Part shown: positions 43,718-50,281 of the stretch, piece after piece
How positions within the stretch are numbered: position 1 is the first letter of the stretch
How the letters are laid out: each line of letters begins with the position of its first letter
Assembly: GCA_022819605.1 (NCBI GenBank)
Contig: JAJEGW010000026.1
Span: forward strand, 1 to 50,281
DNA: 50,281 nt
Source: Silicimonas sp.
GTDB taxonomy: Bacteria > Pseudomonadota > Alphaproteobacteria > Rhodobacterales > Rhodobacteraceae
Direction of reading: 5' to 3'
The notes under the pieces: model-generated
Database searches by the model: none
What the model saw: the letters and a program-made list of their open reading frames with translations, nothing else
What the model was told of the DNA's origin: nothing
Made by a program: the position numbers and the translations under genes

Positions 43718-44116
43718 TCAATAGCGCTCGGTGAATGCAGAACGATCATGAGGCGGGGCGCCGTTGTACGCGAAGTACTCCTCCGCCCTGACAATTCGCC
43801 CGCAACGCACTTCAAAGAGGGACACCGCGAACAAGGAGGTGTTGACATCACTGATCTTCGTCACCGTCACCACGCCATCGGCACATTCGTCGATTCGCTG
43901 GACCGTGCAGCGCCAGGTGCCAGGATAACTCTCGTTGAGAGCGATGAAGTTCTCCGGGCCGCATATGCGCTCGCGAGTGTTCGGCCAGTGTGCTTCGAAG
44001 TCCTCGGACAACAAGGGCAAGGCATCCCGGAATCGCCGTTGGTCAAAACAATGCCAGAGCTCTATCGCCACATCCCGGCCCTTACGCTCGGTTAGCGGAA
44101 CGTCAGGTCGATTCAA
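43718..44116 (-). CDS. NTF2/SnoaL-like protein
   Basis: About 132 residues with the layout of the NTF2-like (SnoaL) cone fold: ELWHCFDQRRFRDALPLLSE and DFEAHWPNTRERICGPENF, then strands ending GRIVRAEEYFA and YNGAPPHDRSAFTERY. Such small proteins are isomerases, hydratases or dehalogenase-like enzymes, or mere ligand binders; no specific role can be read. The TTG at 44116 is chosen because GAGGG sits about 8 bp before it; a GTG at 44149 is the alternative. It lies just downstream of the broken DUF433 gene. Confidence 0.65.
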   Translation of the reverse strand: MNRPDVPLTERKGRDVAIELWHCFDQRRFRDALPLLSEDFEAHWPNTRERICGPENFIALNESYPGTWRCTVQRIDECADGVVTVTKISDVNTSLFAVSLFEVRCGRIVRAEEYFAYNGAPPHDRSAFTERY

Positions 44117-44126
44117 TTGTTTTCCC

Positions 44127-44846
44127 TCACACTTGTTGCCTTTCAGCACGCCTTAGCAAGATCCGCGTTGGAATACACGCCAACGGCAGGTTCGCAGCCT
44201 CTGCGTCGGCATGCGTCCAGACATCAACAGTTTGCCGACCAATCAGGCGACGCCCATCGTCCTTGGAAAGGGGGTGCCGCGTCCTTGGATGAACTCTTGC
44301 AAAGAGGGCGGCCGCTTCCAAATCTGCACGACACAAGGATGGCAATCACTTTAGCGCGGCGGGCAATCCTTCGCCAGCCAGGGCGTCGGCGGCTTCATAG
44401 ACGCCGGCACGGGTGCCGCGCAGAACGGGCATGCCGCCTCGGACGCCCGGATCTTCCACAACACGCTCTCGCGCCTCCGCCCACTTGTTCAATCCAGCCA
44501 TGGCTTCGGTCACTTTCTCACCACGAGAAATGGTGATGCAGCCGCTTTCAAATCGAAGACCGCTTGCCGAACCCGGATCTCGCCACAGTTGGCGCCAGTT
44601 TTCCTTGGCGTAACGCTCTACCTGGCGCATCGCGTCCAGTCGCATGCCCTCGCTCAGCTTGGAGCCGTCAGTGGCCCCAAGACTGACCATTGGCACTGCG
44701 TAGGCATGGAGCCTTCTTCGGTCGGCGACTTTCGCGGCCGCCGAATCAGGCAGAACCTCATCGTCAAGCAACTGATTGATCTTGCACGCCGCAACCCCGG
44801 TGGCGACGGATGCCTCGTTGATCAGCAATCTCTCTCTCGAGTCCAT
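44127..44846 (-). pseudogene. DUF433-domain (antitoxin-like) protein interrupted by an in-frame TGA
   Basis: From the ATG at 44846 (AAGGAG upstream) the frame encodes 166 residues: an N-terminal helical/MerR-like region (SVATGVAACKINQLLDDEVL), then the DUF433 core VVEDPGVRGGMPVLRGTRAG, which resembles VapB-type antitoxins. It stops at TGA (44346-44348) right after LPAALK. The same frame goes on LPSLCRADLEAAALFARVHP, the expected DUF433 ending (usual form dyPsLt...lEaA..yA.aHPR), and runs to 44127. So a single stop cuts the domain before its last helix. No PIN-like toxin (DUF5615), the usual partner, is adjacent. The shortened protein may still fold; selenocysteine recoding is unlikely. Confidence 0.7.
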
Positions 44847-44949
44847 GCTTGGCTCCTTCTGGACTGGACAAGGCTGCCTCACGGGTTGCCCTTCAGAACT
44901 TCCGAATGGACCAGGTGGGACACTGCAGACGATAGATCAGAAAGAGAAA
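44847..44949. promoter_or_regulatory. Divergent promoter region, DUF433 gene / porin
   Basis: About 100 bp separating divergent starts. GACGATAGATCAGAAAGAG near 44928-44946, just before the porin ATG, recurs almost unchanged before the second porin copy near 48623, showing that the leader was duplicated with the gene. Confidence 0.5.
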
Positions 44950-45741
44950 ATGATAATGAAGAAAGCACTTTTTGCGACTACGGCACTCGTGACGATGTCG
45001 GGCGCAGCCTATGCCCAGGGCGTGACGCTCTCTGGCTCTGCCGAAATGGGAATAGCCGACGGCGGCGATGGCGACGCCATGTATCACATGGACGCAGACG
45101 TCACCTTCAAGATGGAATCCATGACCGACGCAGGACTGACGTTTGGCACGGCGCTCAACTTTGACGATAATGCCGGCGAAAACAAATACGCCGTGAGCGT
45201 AAGCGGCACGTTCGGAACCGTCACCTTGGGAGACACCGGCGGTGCCTTCGACTGGGCAATGGCAGAAGTCGGCGGTGCCGGCGCGATCGCCGACAACCAT
45301 ACGGGTCACGCCGGTTTCAGCGGCAACTCCGGCCTCGACGGCCTCAACATCCTGCGCTACGACAACTCTTTCGGGGATCTCGGAATTGCCCTCTCGTTTG
45401 AGCAGGACGATGGCAGCGGCGACGTCATCGGCGCTGGCGTCAAAGGAGGCTTCGGCGATTTCGGCATTGGCACCGGCTTCCAGCAGCATGACAGCTCCAG
45501 CGTCTCCGGCGTGAGCGTCACGGCCACCTTCGGCGACATCAGTGGCGGGCTGAATTACTCCAGGACGTGCAACGACGCGGATGCCGACGTCACGCACCTC
45601 GGTGTCGGCGCGACGTACACGATGGGCGCCACGGCGGTCAACGTCAACTTCGGCCAGATGGGCATCTCAGCGGTCGCCGGGTCATTCAATGTCCACCCTG
45701 CGACAATCTATCGATGCATAAACGAACATCGGTCTTTGTGA
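44950..45741 (+). pseudogene. Outer membrane porin with lost C-terminus
   Basis: The product starts MIMKKALFATTALVTMSGAAYAQ (signal peptide cut after AYAQ or close by) and continues as a beta-rich porin: GVTLSGSAEMGIADGG, VTFKMESMTDAGLTFG, GTFGTVTLGDTGG, then alternating strands. It is a Rhodobacterales-type 16-strand porin, but only 263 residues long. After AVNVNFGQMGISAVAG the sequence leaves the porin pattern and ends SFNVHPATIYRCINEHRSL, lacking the terminal strand with the C-terminal phenylalanine needed for BAM recognition. I infer a 3' rearrangement near 45690. It may still be made but is unlikely to insert properly. Confidence 0.7.
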
Positions 45742-46001
45742 CGGTCTGCCGTTCCACTCAGCCCTACGTCCCAACAACACCTGGCCCGCGAAGCCCGACC
45801 TTGGAAAGCAGCCAAGGCCTGGAAAACGATCCGAAAGCCCAAGTGCTCCGCAAGCCCAATCGATTCTGGCCTCCTCTTGATCCGTTGTGACAACGTGTCC
45901 AAAGATCCGGAATTCCATGTGGTTCTTCTCGACAACAATCGGAAAGTAATTCCACTTAGTGGCTTTAGTCCGGAGTTTTGAGCGGATTAAGGCGCGAAAG
46001 C
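45742..46001. other. Spacer between truncated porin and hipBA
   Basis: 260 bp without a recognisable gene; presumably replaced sequence that joined when the porin end was lost. GC falls towards the hipBA promoter. Confidence 0.35.
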
Positions 46002-46074
46002 TTGATTTGTGTGAAATGGCACTATATATCGGACAGAATTCCGTCTTAACCTCTTGAAATCGGAAAAACGTCCG
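46002..46074 (+). promoter_or_regulatory. hipBA promoter with two CGGA-N6-TCCG palindromes
   Basis: TTGATT (46002-46007) and TATATC (46025-46030) are spaced 17 bp, a plausible sigma-70 promoter. The palindrome CGGA-N6-TCCG occurs twice, at 46030-46043 (overlapping the -10 end) and 46061-46074, 31 bp apart. Upstream of a HipB-type regulator this looks like a pair of autoregulatory operators. Confidence 0.55.
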
Positions 46075-46095
46075 GTGTAACCCTTGGAGAGTGTT

Positions 46096-46503
46096 GTGGG
46101 CTCGTTGCAAGTCAAATCTGCATTGTCGCAGCTGGGTCGCGATATCCAGACAGCGCGAAAAAGGCGCCGCATGTCGGTTGCGGATTTCTGCAACCGGATT
46201 GGAGTGAGCGACAAGACACTTGCGAAGCTTGAGCGGGGCGGTGGTGGTGTCCGGCTTGAAACCTTTGCCATGGCGCTTCTGGCTCTGGGTATGCTGGACA
46301 GGCTTGCCGCGATCGCCGATCCATCGTCGGATTCCACCGGCATGGGACTAGACCGAGAGAGGCTTCCAGAGCGCATTCGGCAGCGCGGTCCATCGGCATC
46401 CCCGCGGATCGGCAAGGGCGTCAAGTCCATCCCCGTTGAGCCGAAAGATGCGCCAAAGGGGACAGTCGTTCTTGATGATGATGATGAAGGGACCGCATTC
46501 TAA
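46096..46503 (+). CDS. hipB: HipB-like antitoxin / Xre-family regulator
   Basis: 135 residues. A Xre-type helix-turn-helix is clear: LGRDIQTARKRRRMSVADFC, then NRIGVSDKTLAKLERG and GGGVRLETFAMAL. The C-terminal tail is charged and ends PKGTVVLDDDDEGTAF. It should bind its own promoter and HipA. The GTG at 46096 has GGAGAG upstream; the TTG at 46084 is the alternative. Its TAA overlaps the ATG of hipA by one base (TAATG), which ensures coupled synthesis. Confidence 0.85.
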   Translation: MGSLQVKSALSQLGRDIQTARKRRRMSVADFCNRIGVSDKTLAKLERGGGGVRLETFAMALLALGMLDRLAAIADPSSDSTGMGLDRERLPERIRQRGPSASPRIGKGVKSIPVEPKDAPKGTVVLDDDDEGTAF

Positions 46504-47735
46504 TGCCTGAAGCTTCTGTTGTTCTTGGGGACGCCAGCATCCCTGTCGGTCGTTTGATTTTTGAAACCGATGGACGCCGGTCTCACTCTACTTTCATCTA
46601 TGATGAGAGATGGCTTGAAAGCCCGATAGGATTTGATCTCGCGCCGGACATGCCTCGCAGCCGTGCGCCCCTTCACTCTTCGGCGGAGGGGCGCGACAGC
46701 CGCCGTCGAGATGCCCTGGCGGGGCCCTTCACGGATACATCGCCTGATAGTTGGGGGCGTAAGCTCATTCGCCGAGTGCATGGCGAGGGTGCGACGGAGT
46801 TTGACTATCTGGTTGCGGCAGACGACAAGGCCCGCCATGGGGCGTTGCGGTTCTTGAACGAAGAGGGTGGACTGTTCCACCCGGATCAGCCGCCTGTGCC
46901 GCGCCTGGCCAATATTGAAGAGTTGCGCGCGATCGCGGCACGTTATGAGCGGGATCCGGACGGAGCTGAAGCCGAAGCGCGTGAACTTGTCGGCGCGGCG
47001 GGTTCGCTTGGCGGTGCGCGCCCGAAAGCCAATGTAGAGGATGGCGAGGACCTCTGGATCGCAAAGTTCACCTCAATTGATGATTCATGGCCCGTCGAAA
47101 GGTTGGAAATTGCCACCCTCACAATGGCGCGCGCGATAGGTATTCGAACACCGGAGGCCCGGCTTGAACTGGCGGCCAGCAGGCATCCTGTCGGCCTCAT
47201 TAAGCGCTTTGATCGCCGCAAAGGTGGCCGGCTGCCATATTTGTCGGCCCGTACGGCACTGGGAAAAAAAGGTTCCGCCCACGGTTACTACACCGATATC
47301 GCTGATGCTTTGCGGCAAATTTCTGTGCTGCCAGACAGGGACATCTTGGAACTGTGGCAGCGCCTTCTGTTCACTGTGCTGATCACAAACACGGATGATC
47401 ACCTGAAAAATCATGGACTTCTGTATGTGCGCGACAATCGCTGGCGCCTGTCTCCGATGTTTGACGTGAACCCGCAGCCACGCAGGCAACCCACTTTGGA
47501 AACCGGGATCAGCGACATTCACGGGTTTGAGCCCTCAGTGGAAGCGGTAATCGAGGCCGCGCCCTTTTTTGATATCGAGGAGGCCGATGCCAAGGCCATG
47601 GCCAAAAAAATGGCCAACACGATAACCGAGACTTGGGGTGAATCTCTCCGCCAGCACGGCATAACTGGGACCGCGCACAGGAGATGCGCACCAGCCTTTG
47701 AACACGAAAGAATGGAGTTTGCTCTCGGCTTGTGA
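46503..47735 (+). CDS. hipA: HipA-family serine/threonine kinase toxin
   Basis: 410 residues. HipA kinases phosphorylate targets such as aminoacyl-tRNA synthetases and induce dormancy. The catalytic loop N296-TDDHLKN303 is intact (HipA consensus NxDDHxxN), the metal-binding DFG-equivalent is MFDVNP with D321, and FTDTSPDSWGRKLIRR is the usual N-terminal domain motif. SLGGARPKANV corresponds to the glycine-rich ATP loop and WIAKFTS holds the ATP-binding lysine. Length fits a single-chain HipA. It is coupled to hipB by a one-base overlap. All key residues are present, so it is probably active. Confidence 0.92.
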   Translation: MPEASVVLGDASIPVGRLIFETDGRRSHSTFIYDERWLESPIGFDLAPDMPRSRAPLHSSAEGRDSRRRDALAGPFTDTSPDSWGRKLIRRVHGEGATEFDYLVAADDKARHGALRFLNEEGGLFHPDQPPVPRLANIEELRAIAARYERDPDGAEAEARELVGAAGSLGGARPKANVEDGEDLWIAKFTSIDDSWPVERLEIATLTMARAIGIRTPEARLELAASRHPVGLIKRFDRRKGGRLPYLSARTALGKKGSAHGYYTDIADALRQISVLPDRDILELWQRLLFTVLITNTDDHLKNHGLLYVRDNRWRLSPMFDVNPQPRRQPTLETGISDIHGFEPSVEAVIEAAPFFDIEEADAKAMAKKMANTITETWGESLRQHGITGTAHRRCAPAFEHERMEFALGL

Positions 47736-47926
47736 AGCGCGCCGGTGATATTGCTTTGATTGCTTGCCAGAGTGCACTTATCGAGTTTGCGGTCGCTCGG
47801 GTTCTGTGGTCTCCGTCAGGAACCCTATCTGGCTCGATGGACGCACGGGTTGATCGAAAACGGCGTCATAGTTGAAGCCATCTTGGTTTTCTAAGCCGTA
47901 GGCTGCCTGCACAATGGACGCAGTGT
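47736..47926. other. Spacer downstream of hipA
   Basis: No gene, terminator or repeat recognised. Confidence 0.35.
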
Positions 47927-48499
47927 TCAGACAATCATCCGATTGAAGATCTTAGTCTGTGTCAGGTCGATCCCGCGTTTATTCTCAGCGTAGACGGAAA
48001 CGAGTCCCAAGTCCTTGAGCAGGTGGGATCGGTCGACGGTCGGATCGTCGGCAATGGGTCGGTGCTTGGACATGTCCCACTGGGGGCACATCCAACCGAC
48101 GCCCGTGCGGGCCGCGTCTCGCGGTGACCCGCACGGGCCCTGAGCGAATCGGATGGGTCGGCCACGACACCCAGGTCGACAGGTCTCAACACGCCCGCAC
48201 GAATCCCGCCTGAGGAAAGAACTGTCGAAAACCCGGATCCGGATCACCGGAAATCGTCGAAAAAGCCCGACTCCGGGATTGACTCCAAACATGGATGCTT
48301 GCGGGCGTCGATCCGGTCCGTCGCGGACCTCGGCGGGCCGGAGCTTGGCCAGTGAATGAGGTGGCGGGGAAGGCGGCACAGGCGCCGGCGCCGGAATTGG
48401 CGGCGCGGCGCCGACGCCGCCGCAGGCTGGCAGCATCAGGATGGCCGCAATGACCGTTGCCGCCAAGCCGCGCGGGCGTGTTACACAAGGACTCTTCAT
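47927..48499 (-). CDS. Possible lipoprotein (uncertain, probably decayed)
   Basis: A 190-residue frame from the ATG at 48499, with GAGGTG upstream. The N-terminus RGLAATVIAAILMLPACGG is a convincing lipoprotein signal (lipobox LPAC) followed by a proline-rich linker PPIPAPAPVPPSPPPHS, as in outer-membrane lipoproteins or secreted peptidases. The rest (rich in R, P, G) has no recognised domain and may be out of frame. I regard the signal as real and the remainder as doubtful. It lies within a stretch of gene fragments. Confidence 0.4.
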   Translation of the reverse strand: MKSPCVTRPRGLAATVIAAILMLPACGGVGAAPPIPAPAPVPPSPPPHSLAKLRPAEVRDGPDRRPQASMFGVNPGVGLFRRFPVIRIRVFDSSFLRRDSCGRVETCRPGCRGRPIRFAQGPCGSPRDAARTGVGWMCPQWDMSKHRPIADDPTVDRSHLLKDLGLVSVYAENKRGIDLTQTKIFNRMIV

Positions 48500-48643
48500 C
48501 GCCGCATGCACCTCATCCCTTTGGTCACAGGCCGCCAACGGTCTTCGCCAGAGCATGGAAGCACTCGACGCAGCCCGTCCAGTTCACATGGGCAGTCCAT
48601 CCTTCGCGAACCCGAAAAGCTGACGATAGATCAGAAAGAGGAA

Positions 48644-48995
48644 ATGATAATGAAGATTTTTTGTGACTACGGCACTCGTGACGATTTCGGGCGCGGCCTA
48701 TGCCCAGGGCGTGACGCTCTCGGGTTTTGCCGAAATGGGAATCGCCGACGGCGGCAGTGGCGACCCAGAATTCCATCAGGACGTTGACGTCACCTTCAAG
48801 ATGGAGGCCATGACAGACGCCGGCCTGCCTTTCGGGACTGCGGTTGATCTTGACGAGGATGCCGGTTCCGGGGGCTCCGACGACTTCGGTGTTGCGGCTT
48901 ACATCAAGGGTCCATTTGGAAACGTCACTTTGGGTGACACCGACGGCCCGAACATTCTCGGGCTTGGCGGGTCGAATTTCTACCGCGAAAAGGTC
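48644..48995 (+). pseudogene. Second porin copy: frameshifted N-terminal fragment
   Basis: The leader and first codons repeat those of the porin at 44950, but five bases are missing just after ATGATAATGAAG, so the signal peptide shifts frame. After the shift the frame reads TTALVTISGAAYAQGVTLSG, FAEMGIADGGSGD, VDVTFKMEAMTDAGLPFGTA and GPFGNVTLGDTDGPN, parallel to the first copy. The porin homology stops near 48995, where a metalloprotease fragment begins. It is a duplicated, twice-broken porin. Confidence 0.75.
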
Positions 48996-48996
48996 T

Positions 48997-49311
48997 CGGA
49001 TCCTGGGCAGGTACGCCTATTTCGACCGAGAAGCGGTTGGGCGCGGCAACGCACGGATGGAGTTCGTCGTCACGCACGAGATCCTGCACGCCTGGGGGAT
49101 GGGCGCGCATATGGATACGCATGCGTATCCGAACGCCGTGCTCGTGCCCTTCGTGCCACGCAACCTGAACAAGGTGCCGCGTCTCTGGCTGACCGTGGAT
49201 GGAGAGGCGTTGCTGGCAGAGACCATCCTCGTCCCCGGGACGCGGGTTTCCGACCTGACGGTCGCCGATCTCGGACCTGGGAAGACGAGGGGTACCGGAA
49301 TCGACCCGTAG
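48997..49311 (+). pseudogene. Metzincin-type metalloprotease fragment
   Basis: The plus-strand frame reads GRYAYFDREAVGRGNARMEF and VVTHEILHAWGMGAHMDTHA. HEILHAWGMGAH fits the zinc motif HExxHxxGxxxH of metzincin or related zinc peptidases. It continues VLVPFVPRNLNKVPRLWLTV and VPGTRVSDLTVADLG before a stop. The N-terminal part is missing; upstream it is fused to porin sequence without its own start. A fragment, not a working protease. Confidence 0.6.
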
Positions 49312-49562
49312 CCGCCTTCGCCTGTCACCAGCCGATCACGCGGGACGGGCTGAAAGACATCTTCGGCAAGGAGATCAGCCACGACCTGATCGGGCGGCTG
49401 CATGCGCGTGGTTTGATCGGTGCCTGACCACGGGCACCCAGACGTGGGGCACCATACACCTACGTGACGACGGACAAGTTTCTGGTCGCGTTCGATCTGG
49501 AGACCCTGCAGGACCTGCCGGATCGGGAACAGCTTGAGGATGCGGGGTTGGGGGCTGTCTAG
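49312..49562 (+). pseudogene. scpB (chromosome segregation protein) C-terminal fragment, frameshifted
   Basis: AFACHQPITRDGLKDIFGKE and ISHDLIGRLHARGLIGA is the winged-helix part of ScpB (usual form fqPVTR..i..i.GkeiSrdli..L..rGlI). After a frameshift near 49430 the text continues YTYVTTDKFLVAFDLETLQD with LPDREQLEDAGLG, the standard ScpB ending (Y.TT..FL..F.L.sL.dLP...eL), to the TAG at 49560-49562. The N-terminal half is absent. An intact scpAB is presumably elsewhere in the genome, since ScpB is normally important for segregation. Confidence 0.75.
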
Positions 49563-49651
49563 GCTTGTGCAATCGCAACAAGTATGGACATTTGGTGAGT
49601 GGTCTAACCGACAAACAGTGATGTGTTTGACCCAGCCGTTGAGCGATAGAG
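49563..49651. other. Spacer before the Fic gene promoter
   Basis: No gene seen; GC falls sharply towards the Fic promoter. Confidence 0.35.
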
Positions 49652-49711
49652 TTGACTTTTATAGCTCAATAATTGTTATTGCGTGAGTTATAGACAGGAG
49701 TTCTATAACTC
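49652..49711 (+). promoter_or_regulatory. Fic promoter with repeated palindromic half-sites and a hairpin holding the ribosome binding site
   Basis: TTGACT (49652-49657) and TGTTAT (49674-49679) form a plausible promoter. GAGTTATAGA (49685-49694) and TCTATAACTC (49702-49711) are a perfect 10-bp inverted repeat around a 7-base loop CAGGAGT that contains the AGGAG ribosome binding site; the start ATG follows directly. A third half-site TATAGCTCA (49660-49668) pairs with TGAGTTATA with one mismatch. This may be an operator array, a translation-blocking RNA hairpin, or both. Confidence 0.65.
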
Positions 49712-50281
49712 ATGACGTGGAACTGGCAAGAGCCGGGTTGGCCGGACTTTCGATACGATGCTGCGGTCATTGCGCGGCTTGAGCAGCGGTTTTTGCTGTC
49801 GTCGGGAGAGATCCTGGGCGCTGTTCATCATGTTGGTCCGCCCGAACGTGACCAACTTCGAATTGATCTTCTGAGCGACGAGGCCATGAAGACCAGTGCG
49901 ATCGAAGGTGAGGCGCTGGACAGGCTAAGTGTACAGTCTTCGCTGCGCCGCCATCTGGGCCTGTCCCCCGACAATTACCCGACAAAGCCAAGGGAACAGG
50001 GTGTGGCCGAGATGATGGTGGACGTTTATTCTACCTACGCCGAGCCGCTCACGCATGAAACGCTGTTCCGGTGGCACAAGATGCTCTTGTCCCATGACAG
50101 GCGCCTAGACACGATCGGGGCTTATCGGCGGCACGACGATGCAATGCAGATCGTCTCTGGCCGCATGGATCGACCTGTCGTGCATTTCGAGGCACCTCCA
50201 TCTGACCAGGTTCCGGACGAGATGGACCGGTTTGTCGACTGGTTCAACCGAACTGCGAAAGGGGCCGAAATGGCTTTGCCG
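49712..50281 (+). CDS. Fic family protein, N-terminal part (partial)
   Basis: The frame is open from the ATG at 49712 to the window end (190 codons). MTWNWQEPGWPDFRYDAAVI is the DUF4172-type N-terminal domain of a common class of Fic proteins. T61-SAI-E65-G66 matches the (S/T)xxxE(G/N) inhibitory helix that keeps Fic AMP-transferases off. ETLFRWHKMLL, IGAYRR and VSGRMDRPVVHFEAPPSDQV lead towards the Fic core; the catalytic HPFxDGNGR would lie beyond the edge. Such proteins usually end with a DNA-binding helix-turn-helix, which fits autoregulation at the repeats upstream. The target is unknown. Confidence 0.88.
   Translation, partial: MTWNWQEPGWPDFRYDAAVIARLEQRFLLSSGEILGAVHHVGPPERDQLRIDLLSDEAMKTSAIEGEALDRLSVQSSLRRHLGLSPDNYPTKPREQGVAEMMVDVYSTYAEPLTHETLFRWHKMLLSHDRRLDTIGAYRRHDDAMQIVSGRMDRPVVHFEAPPSDQVPDEMDRFVDWFNRTAKGAEMALP

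Noticed and set aside
44340..44350. Selenocysteine at the DUF433 TGA
   Set aside because: No SECIS-like hairpin recognised and the family has no selenocysteine members known to me.
1..50281. CRISPR arrays, rRNA genes, replication origins
   Set aside because: No regularly spaced repeats or rRNA sequence seen; no origin-type repeat clusters recognised.

Overview
The window reads as chromosomal DNA of a GC-rich alphaproteobacterium, most likely Rhodobacterales or a close relative. The reasons are the ccmG/acnA/DUF1223 neighbourhood, purB followed by a tiny secreted cysteine protein, the argD-argF pair, rhizobial/rhodobacterial-type sugar ABC genes and a Rhodobacterales-type porin. This placement rests on remembered gene neighbourhoods and protein style, not on a search.

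Layout. 1-6.5 kb: housekeeping genes (end of ccmG, acnA, a DUF1223 secreted protein, a lipid A acyltransferase, a small secreted protein, purB). 6.6-12.3 kb: a visibly AT-richer accessory block with a phosphoesterase remnant, a frameshifted HEPN-like gene and an AAA-ATPase/subtilase pair of the ietAS type (toxin-antitoxin/antiphage), ending beside tRNA-Gly(CCC). 12.4-18.3 kb: thioesterase, zwf-pgi (4-nt overlap, no pgl between them), a radical SAM protein and an agmatinase-family ureohydrolase. 18.3-20.2 kb: an orphan vsr and an AAA ATPase whose Walker A lysine codon is an amber stop. 20.3-26.5 kb: a sugar uptake and oxidation operon (binding protein, two permeases, ATPase, sugar isomerase, Gfo/Idh/MocA dehydrogenase). 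26.7-30.2 kb: two paralogous TbpB-like lipoproteins bracketed by an imperfect 80-bp direct repeat.

30.3-38.7 kb: an N-methyl-amine style catabolic region. It holds a Rieske oxygenase, a translationally coupled 78-residue protein, an FAD/GcvT demethylase, a second Gfo/Idh/MocA enzyme, a TolB-like propeller, an LLM flavoenzyme remnant, an aldo/keto reductase, and a coupled RidA-cupin pair. 38.9-43.4 kb: an IS5-type transposase remnant, a Ppx/GppA phosphatase, argF and argD. 43.7-50.3 kb: an NTF2-like gene, a DUF433 gene with an in-frame TGA, a porin with a replaced C-terminus, a hipBA module with two matching palindromes at its promoter, a stretch of fused gene fragments (lipoprotein, porin, metzincin, scpB), and the 5' part of a Fic gene whose ribosome binding site sits in the loop of a perfect hairpin.

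Two themes stand out. Conflict or stress modules (ietAS, vsr, hipBA, Fic, DUF433) sit between metabolic operons, and there are many single-lesion pseudogenes (three in-frame stops, two frameshifts, several truncations). The latter suggests ongoing gene decay in accessory DNA, or assembly errors that need read-level checking. No CRISPR array or rRNA was seen.
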